This document shows positions 1 through 8,099 of a stretch of 64,000 nt of DNA, piece by piece. The stretch lies in contig CP019636.1 of NCBI GenBank assembly GCA_002163975.1, positions 7,443,501 through 7,507,500 of the forward strand, in the 5' to 3' direction. Made by a program: the position numbers and the translations under genes. The stretch is from Nostocales cyanobacterium HT-58-2 (GTDB lineage: Bacteria; Cyanobacteriota; Cyanobacteriia; Cyanobacteriales; Nostocaceae). Below the pieces are notes generated by a model that was given only the letters and a program-made list of their open reading frames with translations, was not told the DNA's origin and did no database searches. The number at the start of each line of letters is the position of its first letter. Within the stretch, counting starts at the first letter, position 1.

Positions 1-339
1 TTGAACAATGAATTTGTCTGTAGCTACTTCCTCTATTCCTCCCACTCCCGCGACTTCCCCTACTCTAGAGGCTTCTGGTAGTTGAGAGGATGTTAGTTGA
101 GATGATGTCGCTGTCTGCCACTGAGCGTCTTTTGGCGCACTCGCGAAGGCAGCATTAGAATATATTGCCTCTGCACCCATAAAGGAGGGTAAAGCAACTG
201 CTACAAATGCAGGCAAAATGCCTGTACTGCCCTTAGTGACTAGGGAAAGGCACAATAAAGAGGATTCGAGCTTTTGGCGGTTATATGGACTAACGCCAAA
301 TTTTTTGGTCAATCGTTTCACTAGCTTTCTTGTTTTCAT
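1..339 (-). CDS. N-terminal part of an unidentified secreted or surface protein (runs off left edge)
   Basis: An open frame of 113 codons starts with ATG at 339-337 and continues without a stop to base 1, so only the N-terminus is present. It begins MKTRKLVKRLTKKFGVSPYN, a basic N-terminus, followed by a hydrophobic stretch around residues 35-55 that could be a signal or anchor segment. The start codon overlaps the stop of the upstream DUF11 gene as ATGA (336-339), which implies translational coupling and shared transcription. The partner suggests a cell-surface or outer-membrane function, but no domain is visible in this fragment and I do not name one. Confidence 0.7.
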   Translation of the reverse strand, partial: MKTRKLVKRLTKKFGVSPYNRQKLESSLLCLSLVTKGSTGILPAFVAVALPSFMGAEAIYSNAAFASAPKDAQWQTATSSQLTSSQLPEASRVGEVAGVGGIEEVATDKFIVQ

Positions 340-1268
340 CGCTTACCCTCCGAAAACGCAGGCGTAACGGCAAAATTTACCCGTGCCATACTGCCGGGCG
401 CTAATCTCACCAACCGTGACTGGCTATTTTTTTCAATAAAGTACAAGTTTGGTGCCAGTGCGTAACCTGGTAAGCTAGTCAAGTCCAGTGTTGCTGACCG
501 ATAGCCAGAGACGACATTCGCCAAGGAAAACAAACCCTTAGCATCAGTAACGATGCGATTGCCATCATCCATGTAAATAACGGCATTTGGTACTCCTGGT
601 TCGTTCGGCTGCTGTTCTCCGTCAAAGTTTTTATCGACAAAGACTCGACCAATCAAGGTGCCACAATCAGACACAATCCCCGGTCGAATACGCAACTGAT
701 AGCTAGCTTGGTTACTTGTTAAGTTCCCAGATCTGGCTTGTGCCAGGTTTCTTCCTGTTCCTCGAACCGCATCTGGCGTAACCTCAGCGGCATAGACAAC
801 ATTCAAAGTCTGGTTAGGTTGGAGTCCTTCTGCGGAGGTGATTGTTACCGTCCGATTTGAAGCGGTGTTAGCACTCAAGGCAACTGGTCTATCCCCTACA
901 GAACCTTTAAGCGACTTAGAGACAAATCGCAGACCTAGAGGAAGCCTGTCTGTAATCGTTAGATTAGTTGTTGGCGAACTACCTGTGTTTCTAATGGCAA
1001 GGCGATAAACTACCGTGTCGCCTGGTTCGGCGGCAGATCTATCACCTGTTTTGATAATCTGCAAACCAGCTTGACCCGCTCTAAAAGTTGCCGGGTTAGA
1101 GTTTACTCTTTGTGGGAGATTGTCTGAACCCGCATTTGCAGTGTTAGAGATGACGCCTGTTTGAGCAACAGACGGTAAAATTTTACAAGTAAAAGTACCT
1201 AAGAAGGTAAATATTAAAAAGAGGCTCCTATGCCTCAGCCATGAGGATATGGATGTCATTGAAGGCAT
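336..1268 (-). CDS. DUF11 / SdrD-B-like repeat surface protein
   Basis: A 310-residue exported protein. Residues 1-36 look like a signal peptide ending near PSVAQ. Residues about 68-165 match the DUF11 (conserved repeat, immunoglobulin-like) pattern: a LQIIKTGD opening, then PGDTVVYRLAIRNTG and TITDRLPLGLRFV. Residues about 200-270 resemble an SdrD B-like fold (GRVFVDKNFDGEQQPNEPG followed by TDAKGLFSLANV). Such proteins are extracellular or outer-membrane adhesive modules. The gene overlaps the next one by 4 bp. An alternative start three codons downstream (MTSIS) is possible. The family call is from pattern recognition; the role is inferred. Confidence 0.8.
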   Translation of the reverse strand: MPSMTSISSWLRHRSLFLIFTFLGTFTCKILPSVAQTGVISNTANAGSDNLPQRVNSNPATFRAGQAGLQIIKTGDRSAAEPGDTVVYRLAIRNTGSSPTTNLTITDRLPLGLRFVSKSLKGSVGDRPVALSANTASNRTVTITSAEGLQPNQTLNVVYAAEVTPDAVRGTGRNLAQARSGNLTSNQASYQLRIRPGIVSDCGTLIGRVFVDKNFDGEQQPNEPGVPNAVIYMDDGNRIVTDAKGLFSLANVVSGYRSATLDLTSLPGYALAPNLYFIEKNSQSRLVRLAPGSMARVNFAVTPAFSEGKR

Positions 1269-2599
1269 TAAGCAACAGCAGAAGTTTATTTAAATATTTG
1301 GGTTTTTAACCAAACAACCTGATTTTTCTTGTCATTTTCAAGTTTTTTTGCTCCCAAAGCATGGTATCAGTAAAAGCCACTAAGGTTATCTGTACTTGTC
1401 TACAATTGCGGTTTCTTCACGATTTTTTTCACAAAATCTTTAACTATTTTTTTTGTGAAGGGAGCATTTTTCAAAAAAATGTCAACGATGACCACAACAA
1501 GTTTTGCTATCACATTGCTCAAAAAAGCTTGCTAATCTCTTGAAATATTTATCTTTTATCTTTTGCTTTTGTAAGACAGGACACTGGCTATTGACCTGCT
1601 CTTGATACCATTGCAGTTTTTCTATCATTATGCTTTGCAAAATGTTGATTTCTTTACGACTAGAGCATAAGTATGCAACATTTACCTATGTCAATACATA
1701 GGCTTCTAGCTTTACAGCACTTAGCAGATGAACACCATTGATAATCCCAGCGGGCTATGTTCACGCAGATATATAATACAGAAGCACCCGTGCAGGAGTT
1801 ACGTTAAAAACACGAAAACAACCTGCACAATTTACTTTTTTCTGCTGTACTATCCAGCTATTAACAATCTACCCAATATATCTTCAAAATACTGAATTAT
1901 AAAAAAATGGGCAGTTAATAGAGTGCCAGTTAGGTAACTGGTAAATCCCAGAGTTGACCTAATTCATGCACAAGACAATTCTCAGTTTTTTCACTGAATA
2001 AATACGTTTTAGAAGAATAATACAGTAAAGAGGAAACAATGCACCAGTTTATTTGACGAAATCTTTATTTTTCGACAATACATCAATATTATCTAGAGAT
2101 CGCTCCCAGCAATCAGGTCGCTAAGAATTAATTTTGAATTTTACCCGTATCTAGGTATTTACAGAAAAACAGAAAAGTTATATGGAAACAGCTTGTTTCC
2201 CTTTACTCTCTTCAAAGACAATTTTGATTCACTTGTCTTTTAATATGATGCCAATATAAAGTACAATTGTATGAGACAGCAATTGTGTCATACTTTGTAC
2301 AAGTTTGTTGACCTTGTTGTATGAATATCATGCTTTGTATTGTCTAACAGTCAACAAAAAGACCTGTCTCTCCTAAAAACAAGCACTCAACTTTTTCTGA
2401 AGCAAATTATTGCTCAGGAATATGTAGGCTTAAATTTGTTCAAAGTAAAATCAGTGCAATTCACATTATTATTGCACCTATCTATCGTCACTGCCCTATC
2501 GTGAAACCGATATTGACAGCAGAAACTTGCAGGCTAGTCAATAGCCTTTGTCCAATAGGCAATTTTTATTAACCAGTGCTAACTGTTGATCGCGGACTC
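1269..2599. other. Long AT-rich intergenic region
   Basis: About 1.3 kb without a convincing gene. A 60-codon frame at 1361-1543 has no ribosome-binding site and an unnatural Cys/Phe-rich composition, so I do not call it. It holds the promoter side of the DUF11 operon (near 1270-1340) and an imperfect inverted repeat at 2261-2300. No tRNA or recognised ncRNA was seen. Confidence 0.5.
2261..2300. repeat. Imperfect inverted repeat
   Basis: GTACAATTGTATGA at 2261-2274 faces TCATACTTTGTAC at 2288-2300 across a 13-nt loop. The arms pair over about 12 positions with a small bulge. There is no T-run next to it, so it is not an obvious terminator. Function unknown. Confidence 0.45.
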
Positions 2600-3253
2600 C
2601 TAATAAGTATCGTCGTATTCTTGGGCTTCAACTCGCCTTGCTTCAGTACGCGGAGGTAAAAACTCAGGGCGACGTACAGGAGCCAGTGGTGGGGTAGGAC
2701 CGTTATAGGGATGAATAACTTGTACGGTACGAGTGGGACGATCTTTAGGAGAGAACAACGCCAAGACACCAGCGACCACAATGCCACCACCTATTGTAAG
2801 ACTCATCCCCCCAACTGCCCAGACAATTGGAGAAGACCACCAGCGATTTTGAGACTGCTGCTGTTGCTGCAACTGCGCTGCATTTTGGGTCTGCTGCTGA
2901 TTTAATTGAACTTGGTAGTTATAAACTTGTTGAAGTTGGGACTGGAGTTGTTGGACTTGAGTTTTCAGACCGGTGTTTTCGTTCTTGAATCCCTCATTTT
3001 CCATTTTGAGCCGTTCCATTTGCACGCGCATCTCCTCAGTGTTGGGACTGACAGGCGCTGGATTAGGATAAGGCTGCCCAGGATAAGTCGCAGTTGGTGG
3101 CATGACTGCTGGTGGTGCTACCACAGTTGTTGGTAGTTGTGATGTAACTGTGTAGTTAGGTTGTAGGGGAGTTCCTCCTGCCCCCTTTAGTAACAGGAGA
3201 GCCGCTAGACCAGCTACGGCGACCCCGCCGATAAATGCCATGCTCTCACTCAT
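2600..3253 (-). CDS. Membrane-anchored coiled-coil protein, function unknown
   Basis: 217 residues with no family I recognise. In order: a Gly/Ala-rich hydrophobic segment at residues 7-24 (membrane anchor or signal anchor); a Pro-rich linker at 27-72; a Gln- and Glu-rich coiled coil at about 73-135 (LKMENEGFKNENTGLKTQVQ type heptads); a second membrane segment at about 143-168; and a Pro/Arg-rich tail ending EYDDTY. The layout would place the coiled coil between two membrane helices. It stands alone between long gaps, so its neighbours give no clue to its role. It is probably real because of its composition and length. Confidence 0.65.
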   Translation of the reverse strand: MSESMAFIGGVAVAGLAALLLLKGAGGTPLQPNYTVTSQLPTTVVAPPAVMPPTATYPGQPYPNPAPVSPNTEEMRVQMERLKMENEGFKNENTGLKTQVQQLQSQLQQVYNYQVQLNQQQTQNAAQLQQQQQSQNRWWSSPIVWAVGGMSLTIGGGIVVAGVLALFSPKDRPTRTVQVIHPYNGPTPPLAPVRRPEFLPPRTEARRVEAQEYDDTY

Positions 3254-3347
3254 CGCTTTTTCCTCTAAACTGCGACGAAACTACAACGTTTGGTGCCTGA
3301 CACTCTCTCACACACATCATAATATTTATGCCTTACTTGATTTCACA

Positions 3348-3383
3348 TCATACCCAAACCTTTGGTCATACCCAAACTTTTGG
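3348..3383. repeat. Two-copy 18-bp tandem repeat
   Basis: The unit TCATACCCAAACCTTTGG is repeated directly next to a second copy with one C-to-T change. It lies in the gap upstream of the coiled-coil gene at 2600-3253. Confidence 0.6.
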
Positions 3384-3541
3384 TCGCGGTTAATGGTTGT
3401 TTTTAACCGCCAGATATGTGCTTTATATATTCAAAACGATATTGGTTAAATTGTCTACCAAGGAAGGTCAGAAAACTCCCTTGTTATACTTTAATTTAAT
3501 ATACCTCCCTTGGCTTAGCAAAATAAGTAATTAAGCTTAGA

Positions 3542-4039
3542 TTAAGTTGTAGTGATTGCTGCTTTAAGATTTTGGCAAAATTTGGTGATGGTATTGAGCC
3601 ACTGTTGAAGTGTCCCTTCTGCCAAACGTTTTACAGAAGCACTGCCAACGATAACTACATTTGCTCCCCAATCTCATACCTGACGAGCTTGTTCTGATTG
3701 AGAAATCCCAAAGCCAACGCAAACAGGTTTATCAGTAATGCCACGAATCCTATTGAGTAAATCTAGCACTCGTGCTTCTCCTGGCAATTGCCTCCTGGTG
3801 GGCACTTCGTGCCATCTTATTCCCGTAACACCCATGACACTCACCCAATGAAGGATGGGGTTTGTGCTTCTAACACTGTAAGGGACACCCAATTCAATCA
3901 TGTCTGCTCCATTGCGATCCAGAATTTGCAATGCTTCTACTGTTGTTTCTAGATTCAGATCACCTGCAGTCAGAAAGGGAATCAGAGTACACTGAGATTG
4001 ACTTGCAAGGGTTTCAAAATGATGACAGATAGCTGTCAT
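3542..4039 (-). pseudogene. trpA: Tryptophan synthase alpha chain remnant (decayed trpA)
   Basis: The frame starts MTAICHHFETLASQSQCTLI and keeps the TrpA N-terminus through IELGVPYS, including the family's catalytic Glu in IELG. It then jumps to the C-terminal part (VSVMGVTG, TDKPVCVGFGISQSEQARQV). Roughly 125 central residues are missing, including the SDPLADGP motif with the catalytic Asp. The segment after VTGIR carries about 13 extra residues encoded by a palindromic insert (GGCACGAAGTGCC). A TGA codon at 3671-3673 interrupts QARQV-DWGANVVIVGSA, which then stays in frame to a TAA at 3542. Only 166 codons remain of about 265. Position after ndhL and DUF3007 is the usual cyanobacterial site for trpA. 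Confidence 0.9.
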
Positions 4040-4367
4040 TAGTCATGAGTCACTTGTCATCTGTGAGCCAGCACTGCAAGTACCGCAGTTTTTTAGGTCG
4101 GGAAAACGCCACATGCGTCTCCTTACGGAGACGCATGTGGCGTCCCGTTGTTCAAAGTAGCGTCTGGTGATAGGAGAGGAAACTTCAGAGAGGGTTTCCG
4201 TCCGTGGGCGACTGGCGTTAGCGAACGCGAGTGCGTCTGGTGATAAGAGAAGCAGTAGCGACGTACCTCTACGCTTAAGCAAGCTACCCGAAGCGTTTCG
4301 TAGATAAGGAGCGTCACTCGAAGGGTCATTTGTCACCATAACTAAGGACAAATGACAAATGACAAAT
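4040..4367. repeat. Repeat-filled spacer between trpA remnant and DUF3007 gene
   Basis: This spacer is built from short dispersed repeats: GTCATTTGTC-type 9-mers at 4345-4368, the element GTACCGCAGTTTTTTAGGTC (4080-4099), GAACGCGAGTGCGTCT (4222-4237) and a strong palindrome at 4106-4143. Two of these also occur in the repeat block at 13140-13500. Frames of 68-102 codons here are accidental readings of repeat DNA. Confidence 0.75.
4106..4143. repeat. Perfect 17-bp-arm hairpin
   Basis: Arms ACGCCACATGCGTCTCC and its exact reverse complement enclose the loop TTAC. A near-perfect palindrome of this size in spacer DNA is typical of cyanobacterial small palindromic repeats. No T-run follows on either strand. 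Confidence 0.85.
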
Positions 4368-4679
4368 TTACACCTGAGATTGTTCTTGTTGTTCTATTTC
4401 GGCTTGAATTTTCGCGAGTTCTTCGGGACTGAGTTCTTCCAAGCGTTTCTGGAAATAGGCTTCTTCATATTGCTCACGTTGTTTGTGGTAGGTCATTTTT
4501 TTTCCCACCGCACGGAAAGCATAAGTTAGCAACCAGCCTATCAACCCAACAAATAACAAGACTTGGCTCCAAATACCAGCTTTCGAGCTATCTACGCCTA
4601 CTAATTGCAGTAAGACATATGCCAAGCCGCCTGCAACAAAAATGCCAAAGCCAATTCCGATAGCGTCAATGCGTCGCAT
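4368..4679 (-). CDS. DUF3007 family membrane protein
   Basis: 103 residues with two membrane segments (about 8-27 and 38-57) and a charged C-terminal half containing YHKQREQYEEAYFQKRLEEL, typical of the cyanobacterial and plastid DUF3007 family. It lies 25 bp downstream of ndhL on the same strand, and trpA (here a remnant) follows, which is a conserved cyanobacterial order. Function is unproven; the ndhL neighbourhood suggests a thylakoid membrane location. Length is normal for the family. Confidence 0.85.
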   Translation of the reverse strand: MRRIDAIGIGFGIFVAGGLAYVLLQLVGVDSSKAGIWSQVLLFVGLIGWLLTYAFRAVGKKMTYHKQREQYEEAYFQKRLEELSPEELAKIQAEIEQQEQSQV

Positions 4680-4704
4680 GAGAGTGATGACCTACCAAAC
4701 TTCG

Positions 4705-4917
4705 TTAAACTTCAATTTGCCGCCGTCGGGGTCGAAAATTTACGAACGGCGATAGGAGCAATAAACCTGGAAAGAAAAAGAATACCAAAAAGTACATAAA
4801 GGCACGCTCCACAGAGCCAGCCACATGCCATCGGCGTTGGAGGTAAAACAGGATAGCTGCTGGTATCACCAGAAGATAAGCCCCAGCCAAAATAAGATAC
4901 AGTAGTGCTACAACCAT
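4705..4917 (-). CDS. ndhL: NAD(P)H-quinone oxidoreductase subunit L (NdhL)
   Basis: The 70-residue product from ATG at 4917 begins MVVALLYLILAGAYLLVIPA and contains RRWHVAGSVERAFMYFLVFF and PGLLLLSPFVNFRPRRRQIEV, all characteristic of NdhL. NdhL is a small membrane subunit specific to the cyanobacterial and plastid NDH-1 complex, which acts in respiration, cyclic electron flow and CO2 uptake. The frame is open 12 codons further upstream, but the family begins at the chosen start. It is the first gene of an ndhL-DUF3007-(trpA) cluster. Confidence 0.93.
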   Translation of the reverse strand: MVVALLYLILAGAYLLVIPAAILFYLQRRWHVAGSVERAFMYFLVFFFFPGLLLLSPFVNFRPRRRQIEV

Positions 4918-5393
4918 AGTTTCTTGGTTTCTCGTAAAGACCTGTTGGTGCATCTGTTTCCCATCATAGGCTGAATGCTTGGGCTGTTGGAAGCATTGTT
5001 GCCTCTAAAGAGAATAAAGATTTAAATAATGATGATAGAAAAAATTGCTTTAGCTTTTGCCTTAGATTTTCTGTTGTATTTTCCAGATAGCGTGCTATAA
5101 TAATCAACCAGTGACCTAAAACACACAAAACGAATGCTTGAGTAAGCATCTGCAGCGGTGAGTCTAGCGCAGCGAGAAAATTTTCTCTGAAGGTGACTAG
5201 GGAGCCAAAAAGTGCAACATGAGAATGAAAATGCTAGTCAGGAAAACCTACAAGCACAGTCTCAGCTCAAGGATGGAAAACTTCTAGCTTAAATAGTGTC
5301 AGTGTCAAGTTAGACAAAAAGCACATTTAATGCTGGAATAGATGAGGAAGTTATTTACTGCCTTCACAAAACAAGTAACTTCTCAATATGTCA
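4918..5393. other. Spacer upstream of ndhL and tRNA-Leu
   Basis: About 475 bp. A 61-codon minus-strand frame at 4964-5149 lacks a family match and a ribosome-binding site, so it is not called. No clear promoter or terminator was recognised. Confidence 0.4.
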
Positions 5394-5749
5394 GGGGGTG
5401 TGGCGGAATGGCAGACGCTACGGACTTAGATAACTGAGCCTTGATGGAGAAATCTATCAAGTGACCGCTCTCAAACTCAGGGAAACCTAAATCTGATAAC
5501 AGACATGGCAATCCTGAGCCAAGCCGATTAAAGTAGCGGGTGTAGAGTTAAGTAAAAAACTCACATCTCGTATCGGAAGGTGCAGAGACCCGACGGGAGC
5601 TACCCTAACGTGAAGTCGAGGGTAAAGGGAGGGTCCAATTCTCAAAGCCTTACTGGTCAATTCACCTGTTAGGCAGTAGTGAAAGCTGCGAGAGAATGAA
5701 AATCCGTTGACCTTAAACGGTCGTGAGGGTTCAAGTCCCTCCACCCCCA
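5394..5749 (+). tRNA. trnL-UAA: tRNA-Leu(UAA) interrupted by a group I intron
   Basis: The acceptor arms GGGGGTG (5394-5400) and CACCCCC (5742-5748) pair perfectly, with discriminator A at 5749. Exon 1 is 5394-5427 and exon 2 is 5699-5749. Joined, they give an anticodon stem ACGGA/TCCGT around the loop CTTAAAA, i.e. anticodon UAA. The T-arm GAGGGTTCAAGTCCCTC is intact. The long variable arm after the anticodon stem is typical of tRNA-Leu. The 3' CCA is not encoded. The split between U34 and A35 is the classic cyanobacterial and chloroplast intron position. Confidence 0.96.
5428..5698 (+). ncRNA. Group I intron in tRNA-Leu
   Basis: A 271-nt intron beginning AGATAACTGAGCCTT and ending in G (GAGAGAATG), as in self-splicing cyanobacterial trnL introns. 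It contains the conserved core stretches CAGGGAAACCTAAA near 5477, AATCCTGAGCCAAGCC near 5510 (P and Q elements) and GGTGCAGAGACCCGACGGGAG near 5578 (R and S region). It encodes no protein. The size is compact, with no homing endonuclease. Confidence 0.93.
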
Positions 5750-5852
5750 TTTAAACAATTCAAAACTCAAAATTCAGAATTCAAAACTTAGAATACCAAG
5801 GTGTACAGTGGCTAAGTCATATCAAGCCACTAGATGGGTTTGCTTTCAACTC

Positions 5853-7022
5853 TCATGGCTCCTTTTGACTAGTACCTGAAGCACTGGCGGTTTTTGCTTG
5901 TTCTAACTTAAAGCTTTGATATATGCCAAGTACAAGGTTGGCAGCAAGGAAAATGACTCCGAATCCAAGGAGTGCATTGACAACTCCAAATTGGTCGGAA
6001 AAGAAGCCTATGAAAATGACTGGTAAACCAAACCCCAGGTACGCACAGACGAAATAACCAGAAACTGCTCTGGCTGAGTGTGAGCCACTAAGTCGGACAA
6101 CTTCTGCCATTCCACCCAGATAGATAAACCCGTAGCAAGCCGTACCTGCAACCGCTACGCCCAGCAAAACAAGACTCACTACACCCAACCAAGCACCAAA
6201 AGTGAAGATTATGTAGCCCAAAATGAGCAGCATACAGCCTAGTTGTAGCGATCGCTGTGAGTTGAGGCGACGAGCCAATGGCTGCAACAACACACCACTC
6301 ATCACAAAAATAAACAACATTGGACCTGACCAGTTTGGTAAGCCATATTGCATTAATTGTGTTGGTAGGATAACACTGACAATTCCAGCCAATGACCACG
6401 CAAGTGCGATCGCCAAGCCAGCCGAAATTGTCCCTGGTGGAAAAGCAGGCAAACGAATTAGCTTTTCCAGAGAGACGGGTTGTTCAGGGAGTCGAATGAC
6501 GAAAACAGTACAGGCTATGAGCAGAATCAAAACGGTTGGATAGCTAAATGGAACCAATGAACGGTTGAACCACAAAGATATGTTTGTAAACAAAGCACCA
6601 CTAGAAAAGCCCAATGCTGTAGTCAGACTAATATAACCAGCGACTTGGGCAGCGTTTTTGGGCATCAAACTTGAGAGATAGGCTGCTCCAGTTCCTGTAA
6701 TTAAACCAACTCCAATTCCTTGCAGGATGCGAGTAGCAAATAAGGTATGAATGGTAGGATGAACCACCATCAAACCTGTAGCAAAAGCGAGACACAGCAA
6801 ACTAGCCAAAATGACCTTTTTACGTCCTGCTCGATCAGATATTCCACCTAACAAAGTTAACGTTGGTAGCAATCCTGCTACATAGGCTGAAAAGGCGATC
6901 GCTGAGATACCACTACCAAAGCCTGCAATTTCTGCATAGGTGCTATATAAAGGGACTTGTAAATTTGTGGCGTGGGTGACGAGGAAAATTGCAGCCGCAA
7001 CAATCAGCACAGAGCGTCTCAT
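5853..7022 (-). CDS. Major facilitator superfamily transporter
   Basis: 389 residues with about 12 predicted membrane segments. The loop after TM2 carries the MFS motif A form GGISDRAGRKKVILA (about residues 59-73), and a related motif occurs in the second half (GFFSDQFG). The N-terminus looks like a drug- or metabolite-exporter subgroup rather than a sugar transporter, but the substrate is unknown. It begins 34 bp downstream of the HOD-like gene on the same strand, so the two are probably one transcript controlled from the 7873-8099 spacer. Context suggests it exports the compound, or a product, handled by the neighbouring enzyme (inference). Confidence 0.88.
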   Translation of the reverse strand: MRRSVLIVAAAIFLVTHATNLQVPLYSTYAEIAGFGSGISAIAFSAYVAGLLPTLTLLGGISDRAGRKKVILASLLCLAFATGLMVVHPTIHTLFATRILQGIGVGLITGTGAAYLSSLMPKNAAQVAGYISLTTALGFSSGALFTNISLWFNRSLVPFSYPTVLILLIACTVFVIRLPEQPVSLEKLIRLPAFPPGTISAGLAIALAWSLAGIVSVILPTQLMQYGLPNWSGPMLFIFVMSGVLLQPLARRLNSQRSLQLGCMLLILGYIIFTFGAWLGVVSLVLLGVAVAGTACYGFIYLGGMAEVVRLSGSHSARAVSGYFVCAYLGFGLPVIFIGFFSDQFGVVNALLGFGVIFLAANLVLGIYQSFKLEQAKTASASGTSQKEP

Positions 7023-7056
7023 TTGTTCAATTATCCTAAATGTAGGCTGACTTACG

Positions 7057-7872
7057 TTATTTAACTTGTGTTATGAAGTCTTCGATTTCACGTGCTACTT
7101 CCTGAGTGACTTCAACAGAAGGTAAATGACTTTTTGATGAAAGTCTACGAAAATGGAACCACGAGTGATTTTTCGCAAAGTTTTGTTGTGCCTCAAAGTA
7201 ACTTGAATCATCACTTTGTGCATATAAATTTTTAGCTTGTGGTGGTGAATAAAGATTCAGTACTGTTGGAGACGGGCTAAGTGTTTCAAGACATTTTAAA
7301 GCACTACCAAACTCCTTGTATGATTTCTCTATTTCTCTTCCTGCGCGTGACCACATATCAAAGTCATAGTTTGTCATACATTCTTGGAAAGGTTTGACAA
7401 GATCACAATCACCAAGTGACCAGCCACGAAAAAGGTTGTCGCGAGCATTTTGCCACTCGTTAAGCTTTTGCATACTCTCTAAGCTTTCAAAGAAGACTGG
7501 TGGAGGTTCAATGATAATCCAGTCTAGAAAGACCATCTTAGATAGGCGGTTAAATAATCGGCGCCTTAATTCAACAACAATCCATCCCGCATGAGCGACT
7601 GATACAGTAGAAAATTCATTGATCCCAAGTGAGTCTACAATTTTAAGCACTTCACAAACTATATCTTCGCTTCCAAAATCTCCTTGCGGGTGAGCTGATT
7701 CATTGTGTCCTGGTAAGTCAAGATTAATAACTCTTCGGTTATTGCTGAGTAACTTTGCTAGTGGTGTCAAGATACCTCGATCTGAACACCAACCAGGGAG
7801 CAAAAGTATGCTGGGTTCACCAATTCCCCAATCATCAAATGCAAGTTTTAAGTTTTTGATTGACTTGTTCAT
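7057..7872 (-). CDS. Alpha/beta-hydrolase-fold protein resembling cofactor-free 2,4-dioxygenases (HOD/QDO type)
   Basis: 271 residues in the alpha/beta-hydrolase fold. The match to 1H-3-hydroxy-4-oxoquinaldine 2,4-dioxygenase (HOD) is by recollection of family motifs: LLLPGWCSD (W28), the elbow SVAHAGW, LDWIIIEPPP (D117), a YDFDMWSRAGREIE block and SHLPSVEV (H249). In HOD the His/Asp pair is the catalytic base system and the elbow holds Ser. Here that position is Ala93, so ordinary esterase chemistry is unlikely while His249 and Asp117 remain. HOD-type enzymes cleave 3-hydroxy-4-quinolones, releasing CO, without metal or cofactor. Substrate here is unknown. It heads an operon with the MFS exporter and is divergent from a SufR-like regulator. 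Confidence 0.72.
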   Translation of the reverse strand: MNKSIKNLKLAFDDWGIGEPSILLLPGWCSDRGILTPLAKLLSNNRRVINLDLPGHNESAHPQGDFGSEDIVCEVLKIVDSLGINEFSTVSVAHAGWIVVELRRRLFNRLSKMVFLDWIIIEPPPVFFESLESMQKLNEWQNARDNLFRGWSLGDCDLVKPFQECMTNYDFDMWSRAGREIEKSYKEFGSALKCLETLSPSPTVLNLYSPPQAKNLYAQSDDSSYFEAQQNFAKNHSWFHFRRLSSKSHLPSVEVTQEVAREIEDFITQVK

Positions 7873-8025
7873 GGTGACTTCCTAATTTGGAGAAGTTTTG
7901 ACACGCCTCCTTCCCTGCTACCAAATTTTCAGCATGGATGAAGGTAATGGTTGCTGTTCAAGGCGTAAAACCTAACTTGTGCACTGAACCTGTCAGACGC
8001 GAGAAATCTGTACTGGTCAATTTTA

Positions 8026-8041
8026 TAAAGAAAAAACTTTA
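8026..8041. promoter_or_regulatory. Operator-like palindrome, copy 1 (TAAAG-N6-CTTTA)
   Basis: TAAAGAAAAAACTTTA has perfect 5-bp arms with a 6-bp centre. An identical arm pair with the same spacing lies 48 bp downstream. Position between divergent genes fits a binding site for the adjacent winged-helix regulator (inference). Confidence 0.5.
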
Positions 8042-8073
8042 GAAAGTATCATAGGCGATCACATTTGACTTTG

Positions 8074-8089
8074 TAAAGAATTTTCTTTA
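8074..8089. promoter_or_regulatory. Operator-like palindrome, copy 2 (TAAAG-N6-CTTTA)
   Basis: TAAAGAATTTTCTTTA has arms identical to copy 1; here the pairing extends to 7 bp each side. It ends 10 bp before the regulator start codon, where bound protein could block transcription, consistent with autoregulation (inference). Confidence 0.55.
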
Positions 8090-8099
8090 TTTTGTTGAT

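Larger units (their letters stand above)
7873..8099. other. Divergent control region between HOD-like gene and regulator
   Basis: 227 bp between two divergent start codons. It contains both TAAAG-N6-CTTTA sites listed separately and must hold promoters for both directions. No convincing -35/-10 pair could be fixed. Confidence 0.5.

Noticed and set aside
1361..1543. 60-codon plus-strand gene
   Set aside because: No ribosome-binding site, implausible Cys/Phe-rich composition, lies in AT-rich spacer.
4043..4351. 102-codon and 68-codon frames in the trpA-DUF3007 spacer
   Set aside because: Whole sequence is dispersed repeat and a palindrome; no protein character.
4964..5149. 61-codon minus-strand gene upstream of ndhL
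   Set aside because: No family resemblance or binding site; overlaps nothing conserved.
5487..5750. 87-codon gene on the minus strand
   Set aside because: It is antisense to the tRNA-Leu exon 2 and intron, a well-known source of false ORFs.
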